Notes under the pieces: generated by a model
Database searches by the model: none
Told to the model about the DNA's origin: nothing
The model's input: only the letters and a program-made list of their open reading frames with translations
Program-made: the position numbers and the translations under genes
Assembly (NCBI GenBank): GCA_963828755.1
Contig: CAWHFY010000009.1
Span: 62,001 to 126,000, forward strand
DNA from: WHSW01 sp963828755
GTDB lineage: Bacteria; Actinomycetota; Thermoleophilia; Solirubrobacterales; 70-9
DNA length: 64,000 nucleotides
Direction of reading: 5' to 3'
Shown here: positions 45,639-54,282 of the stretch, piece after piece
Layout of the letters: each line of letters begins with the position of its first letter
How positions within the stretch are numbered: position 1 is the first letter of the stretch

Positions 45639-45752
45639 CCGGCGGGCGCGGACCATCGCGCGGGCGTCAATGTTAGTGGCCCTCAAAGGGGGGACTGGAG
45701 CGCAAAGGCAGCCATACGACACCCTTGGGGGGCCGGAACGAGGAGTATCGCT

Positions 45753-46403
45753 TTGCATCGAGAGCGATACTTCAGCGTCGTGACCACGCAAGCTCATTGG
45801 GAAGGGGTGTACACGCAGAAGGAGCCATCGGAGGTCAGCTGGTTTGAGCCTTGGCCTGACCAATCCCTAGAGCTGATCGAAAGCCTCGGTCTTCCCCCTG
45901 ACGCGCCGATCATCGATGTAGGCGGCGGGGCTTCCCGACTTGCCGAAGCGCTTCTGGAAAGGGGCTACGGGGAGCTGACCGTGGCCGATATCTCGCCGGC
46001 GGCACTTGCCCGCGCGCAAGCGGGATTGGGGGATCGTGCGAGCGAGGTCAACTGGGTCGTCGCCGACGTGCTCAAACACGAGTTCGGCAGACGGTTCGCT
46101 GTCTGGCACGACCGAGCCGTTTTCCATTTCATGGTCTCGCCAGAGGATCGACGCAGCTATCGCCGCGTGCTCGAGCAAAGCCTTGCCCCAAACGGACACA
46201 TCCTGATCGCGACCTTTGGCCCGGACGGGCCGACGAGTTGCAGCGGCCTGCCGGTTGCCCGCTACGGCCCCGCCGAACTGGTTTCAGCGTTCGAAGGATC
46301 GGTGCGACTCGTCTCATCGCACCTGGCTGAACACTCGACACCCGCGGGGAACCCTCAGCAGTTCCTCTATGCACACCTTCAGCTCGAAGCCGCGAGCGGC
46401 TAG
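45753..46403 (+). CDS. Class I SAM-dependent methyltransferase (TPMT/Methyltransf_11-like)
   Basis: 216 residues if TTG 45753 is used (AGGAG seven bases upstream); GTG 45780 is the alternative. AHWEGVYTQKEPSEVSWFEPWPDQSLELI opens the fold, IIDVGGGASRLAEALLERGY is the SAM loop, ELTVADISPAALARAQA motif I end, and FHFMVSPEDRRSYRRVLEQSL plus LIATFGPDGPTSCSGLPVARY follow. Codon third positions are less GC-rich than in neighbours, hinting at transfer. Substrate unknown. Sits inside the tRNA-bounded patch. Confidence 0.78.
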   Translation: MHRERYFSVVTTQAHWEGVYTQKEPSEVSWFEPWPDQSLELIESLGLPPDAPIIDVGGGASRLAEALLERGYGELTVADISPAALARAQAGLGDRASEVNWVVADVLKHEFGRRFAVWHDRAVFHFMVSPEDRRSYRRVLEQSLAPNGHILIATFGPDGPTSCSGLPVARYGPAELVSAFEGSVRLVSSHLAEHSTPAGNPQQFLYAHLQLEAASG

Positions 46404-46432
46404 CGCCGACGAGAAGCGCAGGATTTTCGGGA

Positions 46433-46533
46433 TGCCATCCGCGAACGTCGCCGCCCTGCGCCGAGGCTACGAGGCCCTCAACAGTGGTGACCTCTCGGCG
46501 GTTCACGCCCTGCTTCATCCAGAGATCGAGTGA
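46433..46533 (+). pseudogene. SnoaL/NTF2-like gene remnant
   Basis: ATG 46433 begins NVAALRRGYEALNSGDLSAVHALLHPEIE, the first 33 residues of a SnoaL-like protein. The next codon, normally TGG (EIEWHD), is TGA here, and no further SnoaL sequence follows before the convergent DegV stop at 46566. Only the 5' third survives. Confidence 0.65.
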
Positions 46534-46565
46534 CACGACTTCGCCTCTTGCCTGGCAAGGCGCCC

Positions 46566-47447
46566 TCAAGCGCGGACGAGGCCCCCGACGAGCAGTCCGG
46601 ACCCGAGGTGGGCGCCGAGCACCGGCCCCACCTGCGTGCAGAACAGCGGCCCGGCGCCGAAGATCGGCGTGCCGTGGGCGACCAGATGCTCGGCGTCCTC
46701 GGAGGACTGGGCGTGCTGCACGATCCAGTCAGTCGCGCCGCGGTCGTGCAGCTCATCCAGGTAAGCGTCCATCCGCTCCACCGCCCGGCGCCTTGTTCGG
46801 ACGCGGCCGACCGGGGTGATCTCGTTCCCGAAGGTCAGGATCGGCTTGACCTTCAGCGCCGTCCCGAGCATCGCCTGTGCCGCCCCGATCCGCCCGCCGC
46901 GACGCAGGTATTCCAGGGTGTCCAGGCAAAACCACATCTGGAGCCGCTCGCGGGCTTGGCGCGCAGCATCGACCACGGCGTTCAGCTCTGCGCCTCGCTC
47001 GGCCGCGCGGGCGGCGGCTATGACGAGGCAGCCAAGGCCGCCGGCGCCGGTTTGGCTGTCGACCACCTCGACGCGCCCGGAATTCCCGGAGACGATCCGC
47101 GCTGCCTCGGACGCGGCCTCGCAGGTTCCCGACAGGCCGCTGGCCAGGTGGATGGAAACGACGTCGCGCCCCGCGCTGACGAGCGGCTCAAAGCAAGCGA
47201 GGAAGTCCCCCACCGAGGGCTGCGAGGTCGTGGGCAACACGGGGGACTCGCGCAGCCGGGCGTAGAAGGCATCGAGGTCGTCGTACTGATGCTCGGGCTG
47301 CAAATCGCCATCCCAGCCCACGTACAAGCTCACCTCGTGGATCGCCCAGCGCTTGACCAACGGACGTGGCAGGTAGGTCGTGCTGTCGGTCACCACGGCG
47401 ACAGCGGCCGACTGTTCGGGCGTTCGGGCATCCTCCGGGGAACTCAC
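46566..47447 (-). CDS. DegV family fatty-acid-binding protein
   Basis: 293 residues. AVVTDSTTYLP (fatty-acid carboxylate-binding Thr/Ser), SPVLPTTSQPSVGDF, SIHLASGLSGTCEAA and EVVDSQTGAGGLG are DegV hallmarks; the C-terminal domain has LQMWFCLDTLEYLRRGGRIGAAQA. DegV/FakB proteins present fatty acids to a kinase for phospholipid synthesis; no FakA-like kinase is in the window. The downstream side ends in an inverted repeat CTTGCC-T-GGCAAG (46551-46563 region) that may help terminate. Confidence 0.88.
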   Translation of the reverse strand: MSSPEDARTPEQSAAVAVVTDSTTYLPRPLVKRWAIHEVSLYVGWDGDLQPEHQYDDLDAFYARLRESPVLPTTSQPSVGDFLACFEPLVSAGRDVVSIHLASGLSGTCEAASEAARIVSGNSGRVEVVDSQTGAGGLGCLVIAAARAAERGAELNAVVDAARQARERLQMWFCLDTLEYLRRGGRIGAAQAMLGTALKVKPILTFGNEITPVGRVRTRRRAVERMDAYLDELHDRGATDWIVQHAQSSEDAEHLVAHGTPIFGAGPLFCTQVGPVLGAHLGSGLLVGGLVRA

Positions 47448-47498
47448 GAGTGGCTAACACTACGCTCGCCGGAGTGGGTGCTCGGCGTGGCCGTGGCA

Positions 47499-47530
47499 TG
47501 CAATCAGCAGGTCGCCGGTTCGAGCCCGGC
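47499..47530 (+). other. tRNA-like T-arm fragment
   Basis: TGCAATCAGCAGGTC followed by GCCGGTTCGAGCCCGGC forms a perfect five-base T-stem with the invariant TTCGAGC loop, preceded by what looks like the 3' anticodon strand and variable loop of a tRNA. No matching acceptor or D-arm was found upstream, so it is probably debris of a tRNA gene. Confidence 0.45.
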
Positions 47531-47548
47531 TAAGGCTTCGGTCTACGG

Positions 47549-47894
47549 CTAGTTCTTCGAGACGCCGAAGATCCGCTTCTTGCCCGCCGTGCACGCGATC
47601 CCGGGGGCGCCGTTTCCGAACTCGCGGAGCTCACAAGACCAATTCCCCGGGGTCCTGCCGCTTCGCAGGGTCCTCGTGAAGATTCGCCGCCCCTTGTCGC
47701 ATGAGACGTGGCGGGTGTAGACCTTGTAGGTCACCGACTGCTTGACCTTGCCACAGAGAGTGGCTGTGTGGCGGCTTGTACGCGTGTGCCGACGTAGCCG
47801 AAAGACCCAGCACGGCAGCTAGTGCGAACGTCAGCGTCGCTGTTATGAGCAGGACGCGGATGGATTTTCTCGGCGATTCGCGGCGCATATTCAT
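47549..47894 (-). CDS. Small secreted protein, one-base frameshift near 47764-47771
   Basis: ATG 47894 (or 47888) starts a signal peptide (VLLITATLTFALAAVLGLSATSAHA). The frame breaks after AYKPP; one base over it continues TATLCGKVKQSVTYKVYTRHVSC, then NWSCELREF and IACTAGKKRIFG to the stop at 47549. Removing one base makes 115 codons. Cysteines suggest two disulfides in a secreted fold. Function unknown. Confidence 0.55.
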
Positions 47895-48161
47895 CAATGA
47901 TCGCCGGCCTTGGGCCGACGCGTCGGGACGAGGGTACACGCAGCCACCGACAGGCGCGGACTGGGCGCTGTCCTGAGCGCTCACAGGCAAGGCGGAACGC
48001 CGCTTGCGAAGCGAGATCCGGCGCCTGCGGTTCTCCATCCTGCCTGCGGGGCCACGGTCCAGTACTTATTCCCACCCCATTGAGGTCAAGATGGCTTGAT
48101 CGTGGACCCGATCTCAGTTAGGGTCGCCGCGAAAGGGAGATGCCGCGTCCTGCGGCGTTTT

Positions 48162-48180
48162 AGATCGGAGGAAGGATTCT
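48162..48180 (+). promoter_or_regulatory. Conserved 5' leader with ribosome site, array gene 1
   Basis: AGATCGGAGGAAGGATTCT precedes the start by three bases and recurs before array genes 2 and 4 (51005-51023, 54262-54280); gene 3 has AGATCGGAGGAGAGG. A GCCGC/GCGGC hairpin with a short T-run lies just upstream (about 48142-48160). Confidence 0.6.
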
Positions 48181-48183
48181 TGT

Positions 48184-49807
48184 ATGAGTGTCTTTAAACG
48201 CCGCAAGCGGGCGTTGGTCGGGGTATTGGCGCTGGCCGCAGCGGCCGCGCTGATCCCGGCGAGCGCCGCGAGCGCGGTCACGTTCCCGAACGCGTGTAAG
48301 AACAGCGTCACGGCGAACCAGCAGCCAGATCGGCGTCACGATGACCGCCAACTCGCCGGCCTCGGTCGCGCCGGGCGACTCGGTCGCGTTGACCAACATC
48401 CAGCAGACGGCGAACGTGCCCGGGACGATCTTCGTCGCCGGCTACAACCTCGGCCTGCTGGCGGTGGGGCCGAACACGATCCCGACCACCGTGGTGACGA
48501 CGATCGAGGGCACGAACACGGTCGAGGGGACGCAGACCACCAACGCGGTGTCGACGTCGATCTCGACCACGATCACGCGATCCCGACGGATCGCCGGGCA
48601 CCGGCGACGAGACCGGCGACCGACGGCTCGTTCAGCGTCACCTACAACGATCAGACCTGGACGGCCGGGCCGAGCGGGACGATCAAGTTCCGCGAGGACA
48701 CGGTCGCCGATCGGCGCCGGCGCGGGCCGCTGCACACGGGCGGCGCTCAGGATCACCGCGGTCGATCCAGCGGCTTCCTGACGGTCAGGTTCGGATGCAG
48801 CCCGGGCACGGTCGACCGGACCCGATCCGGGCGTGATCACGTTCGACGACCCGGCCGTCTCGTTCGCGAGCACCAGCGATCGTGGTCCCGAACGATCCGC
48901 CGACGGCAGACGCCGGCCCCGACCAGACGGTGGCCTCGGGAGCCAACGTGACCCTCAACGGGAACGGCTCGTCCGATCCCGACGAACGACACGCTCGACT
49001 ACGCCTGGACCCAGACCGGTGGCGGCGACTGTGTCGCTCACCGGGGCGAACACCGCGACCCCGAGCTTCACGGCGCCGACCGGACCGGCGACCCTGACGT
49101 TCGAGCTCACGGTCACCGACAACGACGGCGCGACCGACACCGACACGGTGGTGGTCACCGTCGAGCGCGCCGCCGAACCAGCTGCCGACGGCAGACGCCG
49201 GCACTGACCAGACGGTGGCCTCGGAAGCCACCGTGACCCTCGACGGAACCGGCTCGACCGATCCCGACGGGACGATCACCTCCTACGCCTGGACCCAGAC
49301 CGGTGGGCCCGACCGTGACCCTCAGCGGAGCCAACACGGCGACGCCGAGCTTCACGGCGCCGACCGGACCGGCGACGCTGACGTTCCAGCTCACGGTCAC
49401 CGACAACGACGGCGCGACCGACACCGACACGGTGGTGGTCAACGTCGAGCCGCCGCCGCCCGTGGTCGATGCCACCGGCACCGTGATCGTCAACGGCCCG
49501 ACCTCGACCAGGAAGACGAGCAAGGCGTTCGTCGTCGAGGTCCGCAACACGGGCACCGCGCCGCTGACGGTCCTGTCGACCAACATCGACGCGGACCGTC
49601 ACCGTCAACGGCTCGCCGTCGGGCGTGGTCATCGTGGACCCGGCGACGAAGACGCTGAGCCCGGGTGCCAAGTTCCGGTTCAAGGCGACCTGGAACTACA
49701 CCGGCCTCACGGCGGGTGCCACGGTTGAGTACACGGCGTGCGTGAACGTGACCGGCGACATCAACGCCAGCAACGATTGCGACAGCGCCACCGTCACGGC
49801 CAAGTAG
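48184..49807 (+). pseudogene. Array gene 1: secreted N-domain + 2 PKD-like repeats + CARDB-like end, many frameshifts
   Basis: Begins MSVFKRRKRALVGVLALAAAAALIPASAASA, then the array's shared domain with two conserved cysteines (NACKNS and RFGCSPG), two PKD-like Ig repeats (PTADAG...TDNDGATDTDTVVV), and a C-terminal domain (TRKTSKAFVVEVRNTGTAP ... FKATWNYTGL) resembling CARDB. By comparison with genes 2-4, about 16 positions each contain one extra base; the total length then divides by three. If these are sequence errors the gene is intact (about 535 residues); if real it is dead. Probably a surface or matrix protein. Confidence 0.6.
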
Positions 49808-49833
49808 GCCGGCGGCGGAACGCAACGCGTGAC

Positions 49834-49867
49834 GGACGGGCAGAGGGCATTGGCCCTCTGCCCGTCC
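49834..49867 (+). terminator. Stem-loop after array gene 1
   Basis: Perfect 15-bp stem GGACGGGCAGAGGGC / GCCCTCTGCCCGTCC with loop ATTG. The same hairpin and flanks follow array gene 2. There is no T-run, as is common in high-GC actinobacteria. Confidence 0.75.
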
Positions 49868-49913
49868 CACGCATTTCCAGGACCACAGACCAAAGACTTC
49901 AGAGGACTCCACG

Positions 49914-50895
49914 ATGATTGATGCGACCGTACGCAAGGGACTGCTCTTGGTCCTCGCCGGCGCGGCGGCCTTGGGCGTGTCGGGGTGCGTGCCGACCCGG
50001 CTGCTGCCGAGCGACTACGACCAGACGGCGCCCGCGACCGACGGGTTGACGGTCGTCTGGGAGGACTCGCGCAACGCCGCGACCGCGGGGACCGACGTGT
50101 ACCTGTACGACACTGAGACCTCGACCCAGAGCTGGTCGCCGGAGGGAACGGCGAACAGAGTCGAGCCCGCGATCTCCAACGGCTACATCGTCTGGATCGA
50201 CAACGGCCGCCTTCGAGCCAAGAACCGGTCGACCGGACAGGTGTTCAACGTCACCAGCGGGGGCGCCACCCAGTCCGACCCGGCGCTGTGCGGCTCGGTG
50301 GTCACGTGGACCGACACGCGCAGCGGCTCGGACGTTTACGCACGCGATCTCGCCGGCGGCTCCGAGATCGCCGTCGCCGCAACCTCGGCGGTCGAGGCCT
50401 ACCCCGCCTGCGACGCCGGCCGGATCGTCTACATGCGCTCGGCTTCCAACGAGTGGGCGACCATTCGTATGTATGACCTCGCAAGCCAGCAGACCACGGT
50501 TGTCTCGAGCAAGCCGTTCAACCAGTGGCGGCCCGCGATCTCAGGTGACCGGGTCGTCTGGCAGGCGTGGCCGAACCAGCCCGACACGACCGAGGGCATC
50601 CAGATCAGAGGCACGAACCTCTCGACCGGAGTGGACTTCACGGTCAGCGACGGCCCCGGCAACCAGACCGCGCCGGTGATCTCGGGACCGGTGGTGGCGT
50701 GGGAGGACGCCCGCGACGGCGATCCTCGAATGTGGTGGCGCGACCTGACGGCGACGAAGGGCGAGCAGCCGGTCACGACGGAGGATGTGATCGGAGCGCA
50801 GCAGGCACCGGCGCTCATTCAGCAGGGGGCTCGTCTACCAGAGCAACCCCACGGGGGCTTGGAACATCTTTCGAATACCGCTGCTCAATCAGTGA
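49914..50895 (+). CDS. Beta-propeller (PD40-like) lipoprotein, one-base frameshift at 50825-50829
   Basis: ATG 49914; lipobox (LGVSGC) after a signal helix. Repeats of the form LTVVWEDSRN, GYIVWIDNG, SVVTWTDTRSGSDVYARDL, RIVYMRSAS, DRVVWQAWPNQ, PVVAWEDARDGDPRMWWRDL mark a propeller of the TolB-like kind. After PALIQQG the frame breaks at a run of five Gs; with four Gs it would read LVYQSNPTGAWNIFRIPLLNQ and stop at 50893-50895. Sits between array genes 1 and 2 in the same direction; probably a surface-anchored partner. Confidence 0.65.
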
Positions 50896-50985
50896 TTCGC
50901 CCGAGCGTCGCGAGTTTGTGACGATCGGTTTAAACGGAGAAGATGCGGATAAACACTTGATCGGACGTTGTCATATGGTCCCTTC

Positions 50986-51004
50986 TCGTCGCGACAGCGA
51001 CGAG
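50986..51004 (+). promoter_or_regulatory. Hairpin in the 5' region of array gene 2
   Basis: CTCGTCGC-GACA-GCGACGAG is a perfect inverted repeat immediately before the conserved leader of gene 2. The upstream element CATATGGTC (50972-50980) matches TATATGGTC before gene 4. Confidence 0.4.
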
Positions 51005-51023
51005 AGATCGGAGGAAGGATTCT
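51005..51023 (+). promoter_or_regulatory. Conserved 5' leader with ribosome site, array gene 2
   Basis: Same AGATCGGAGGAAGGATTCT as genes 1 and 4, two bases before ATG 51026. The identity extends into the coding start (ATGAGTGTCTTTAAACGCCG). Confidence 0.6.
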
Positions 51024-51025
51024 TT

Positions 51026-52930
51026 ATGAGTGTCTTTAAACGCCGCAAGCGGGCGTTGGTCGGGGTATTGGCGGTGGCCGCAGCGGCCGCGCTGATCCCG
51101 GCGAGCGCCGCGAGCGCGGCCACGTTCCCGAACGCCTGTAAGAACAGCGTCACGGCGAACAACAGCCAGATCGGCGTCACGATGACCGCCAACTCGCCGG
51201 CCTCGGTAGCGCCGGGCGACTCGGTCGCGTTGACCAACATCCAGCAGAGCGCGAACGTGCCCGGGACGATCTTCGTCGCCGGCTACAACCTCGGCCTGCT
51301 GACGGTCGGGCCGAACACGATCCCGACCAGCGTGGTGACGACGATCGAGGGCACGAACACGGTCGAGGGGACGCAGACCACCAACACGGTGTCGACGTCG
51401 ATCTCGACCACGATCAGCGACCCCGACGGCTCGCCGGGCACCGGCGACGAGACCGGGACCGACGGCTCGTTCAGCGTCACCTACAACGACCAGACCTGGA
51501 CGGCCGGGGCTGAGCGGGACGATCGACTTCCGCGAGGACACGGTGCCGATCGGCGCCGGCGCGAGCGTCGCTGCACACCGGCGGCATCAGGATCACCGCG
51601 GTGATCCAGGGCTTCCTGCACGGTCAGGTTCGGATGCAGCCCGGGCACGGTCGACCGGACCCGATCCGGGCGTGGTCACGCTCGACGATCCGGCCGTCTC
51701 GTTCGCGAGCACCGAGATCGCGGCCCCGAACGTGGCCCCGACGGCAGACGCCGGCGCCGACCAGACGGTGGCCTCGGAAGCAAGCGTGACCCTCGAACGG
51801 AAACGGCTCGACCGATTCCGACGGCACGATTGCCTCCTACGCCTGGACCCAGACCGGTGGGACCGCGGTGACGCTCACCGGAGCGAACACCGCGACCCCG
51901 AGCTTCACGGCGCCGATCGGACCGGCGACCCTGACGTTCGAGCTCACGGTCACCGACAACGACGGCGCGACCGACACCGACACGGTGGTGGTCAACGTCG
52001 ACGCGCCGGTCGGTCGAACGTGCCGCCGACGGCAGACGCCGGCGACTGACCAGACGGTGGCCTCGGGAGCCAAGCGTGACCCTGAACGGAAACGGCTCGA
52101 CCGATACCGACGGCACGATCGCCTCCTACGCCTGGACCCAGACCGGTGGGACCGCGGTGACGCTCACCGGAGCGAACACCGCGACCCCGAGCTTCACGGC
52201 GCCGACCGGACCGGCGACCCTGACGTTCGAGCTCACGGTCACCGACAACGACGGCGCGACCGACACCGACACGGTGGTGGTCAACGTCAGCGAGCCCGGC
52301 AACGTGGCCCCGACGGCAGACGCCGGGCCCGACCAGACGGTGGCCTCGGGCGCAACCGTGAACCTCACCGGTAACGGCTCGACCGATACCGACGGCACGA
52401 TTGCCTCCTACGCCTGGACCCAGACCGGTGGGACCGCGGTGACCCTCAGCGGAGCCAACACGGCGACGCCGAGCTTCACGGCGCCGACCGGACCGGCGAC
52501 GCTGACGTTCCAGCTCACGGTCACCGACAACGACGGCGCGACCGACACCGACACGGTGGTGGTCACCGTCGAGCCGCCGCCGCCCGTGGTCGATGCCACC
52601 GGCACCGTGATCGTCAACGGCCCGACCCAGACCAGGAAGACGAGCAAGGCGTTCGTCGTCGAGGTCCGCAATACGGGCACCGCGCCGCTGACGGTCTCGT
52701 CGACTGACGTGGACGCGAGCGTTTCCGTCAACGGCACGGAGACGGGCTCGGTCACCGTGGACACGGCGACGAAGACGCTGAACCCGGGTGCCAAGTACCG
52801 GTTCAAGGCGACCTGGAACTACACCGGCCTCACGGTGGGTGACGCGGTTGAGTACAACGCGTGCGTGACCGTTACCGGCGACATCGACGCCACCAACGAT
52901 TGCGACACCGCTACCGCCACGGCCAAGTAG
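51026..52930 (+). pseudogene. Array gene 2: secreted N-domain + 3 PKD-like repeats + CARDB-like end, frameshifted
   Basis: Same signal peptide, N-domain and C-terminal domain as gene 1 but three PKD-like repeats. The N-domain runs intact to TYNDQTWTAG. Alignment with its paralogues places nine single extra bases from about 51508 to 52072 (e.g. after GGC in GGCTGAG, in GTCGACCGG, in CTCGAACGG, and two at GGTCGAACG); 9 is divisible by three and the ends are in frame. The last part, from about 52076 to the stop at 52930, is a clean 284-residue frame. Likely an extracellular, calcium-independent beta-repeat protein. Confidence 0.62.
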
Positions 52931-52956
52931 GTCAGCGGCGGAACGCAACGCGTGAC

Positions 52957-52990
52957 GGACGGGCAGAGGGCATTGGCCCTCTGCCCGTCC
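52957..52990 (+). terminator. Stem-loop after array gene 2
   Basis: Identical 15-bp stem and loop to the hairpin after gene 1, within about 80 bp of nearly identical 3' flank, so the genes were duplicated with their terminators. Confidence 0.75.
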
Positions 52991-53120
52991 CACGCATTTC
53001 CATCGCATTCCTCGATCAATAACCTCGGCCGGCGTGAGGTCGGATAGACTCGCGCCGATCGGCGCCCGGTCGCGAACAGACCGCGATCAGGGTTTCATGG
53101 AGGAGATCGGAGGAGAGGTT

Positions 53121-54122
53121 ATGCGTAGTCTCAAGGGCCGTGGCAGGGCCAGGGCAGCAGTAGCAGTGCTTGGATTGGCAGGAGCAACAGGGTTGTTGGC
53201 GGCGAGTGCGGCGAATGCCGCCGACTTTCCGAACGCCTGTAAGAACAGCGTCACGGCGAACCAGAGCCAGATCGGCGTCACGATGACCGCCACCTCGCCG
53301 ACCTCGGTGGCGCCGGGAGGCCCGGTCGCGCTGACGAACATCCAGCAGACGGTCTCGGTGCCCGGCGGGATCTTCGTCGCCGGCTACAACCTCGGCGTGC
53401 TGACGGCGGGACCGAACACGATCCCGACCACCGTGGCGACGTTGATCGAGGGCACGAACACGGTCGAGGGGACACAGAGCACCAACACGGCGTCGACGTC
53501 GATCTCGACCACGATCAGCGATCCCGATGGGAATCCCGGCACGGGCGACGAGACCGCGACGGACGGCACCCTGAGCGCCACCTACGACGACCAGACCTGG
53601 ACCGCCGGAGGCAGCCCGGGGACGATCGACTTCCGCGAGGACACGGTGCCGATCGGCGCCGGCGCGGGGGCGCTGCACACGGGCGGGGTGAAGATCGTCG
53701 CCACGATCGGCGGCGTTATCAATGTGCGGTTCGGATGCAGCCCCGGCACGGTCGCCGGACCCGATCCGGGCGTGGTCACGCTCGACGACCCGGCCGCCTC
53801 GTTCGCGACCACACAGGTGGCCGCGGCCGGTGGCCTCAGCCTCGGGAAGGTGAAGCTGAACAAGAAGAAGGGCACGGCAACGCTCTCCGTCGAGGTTTCG
53901 GGCGCCGGCAAGGTGGCGCTGAAGCAGACCAGCACAGTGACGGGCGCGACGAAGACCGCCAACGCTGCGGGCACGGTGAAGCTGACCGTGAAGTCCCGCG
54001 GGAAGGCGAAGAAGACGCTCAACAAGAAGGGCAAGGTCAAGGTCAAGGCCTCGGTTACCTTCACGCCGACCGCGGGCCAGCCGCAGACCGAGACGAAGAA
54101 GCTGAAGCTGGTTAAGAAGTAA
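53121..54122 (+). CDS. Array gene 3: secreted N-domain with Lys-rich C-terminal module (intact)
   Basis: 333 residues from ATG 53121 with GGAGGAGAGG. Signal peptide (AVAVLGLAGATGLLAASAANA) differs from its paralogues. The N-domain (FPNACKNSVTANQSQIGVTMT, LTNIQQTVSVPGGIFVAGYNLG, RFGCSPGTVAG) is colinear with genes 1, 2 and 4; there is no PKD repeat. The last about 95 residues (KVKLNKKKGTATLSVEVSG ... TETKKLKLVKK) match the C-terminus of the secreted protein at 42779. It is the only array member with an unbroken frame, and so the best template. Function unknown; a basic tail could bind wall polymers. Confidence 0.75.
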   Translation: MRSLKGRGRARAAVAVLGLAGATGLLAASAANAADFPNACKNSVTANQSQIGVTMTATSPTSVAPGGPVALTNIQQTVSVPGGIFVAGYNLGVLTAGPNTIPTTVATLIEGTNTVEGTQSTNTASTSISTTISDPDGNPGTGDETATDGTLSATYDDQTWTAGGSPGTIDFREDTVPIGAGAGALHTGGVKIVATIGGVINVRFGCSPGTVAGPDPGVVTLDDPAASFATTQVAAAGGLSLGKVKLNKKKGTATLSVEVSGAGKVALKQTSTVTGATKTANAAGTVKLTVKSRGKAKKTLNKKGKVKVKASVTFTPTAGQPQTETKKLKLVKK

Positions 54123-54132
54123 TCGGACGGAG

Positions 54133-54168
54133 CTTCGAGGAACGTGCCGCTCGGCACGTTCCTCGAAG
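54133..54168 (+). terminator. Stem-loop after array gene 3
   Basis: Perfect 17-bp stem CTTCGAGGAACGTGCCG / CGGCACGTTCCTCGAAG with a two-base gap (CT), starting 11 bases after the stop codon. No T-run. Confidence 0.7.
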
Positions 54169-54261
54169 TCGGACGTGCCTATACGCACGTTCGAGTGAGC
54201 TGTTATATGGTCGCTGGTCGTCGGGTCGTCTATCCGTCCGCGGCGAGAGCGCGCGCGGCAA

Positions 54262-54280
54262 AGATCGGAGGAAGGATTCT
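54262..54280 (+). promoter_or_regulatory. Conserved 5' leader with ribosome site, array gene 4
   Basis: AGATCGGAGGAAGGATTCT again, two bases before ATG 54283. About 60 bp upstream is TATATGGTC (54205-54213), shared with gene 2. Confidence 0.6.
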
Positions 54281-54282
54281 CA

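Noticed and set aside
42639..45642. Simple integrated element with attL/attR
   Set aside because: The tRNA fragment is inverted, not a direct repeat, and no integrase or phage gene lies between.
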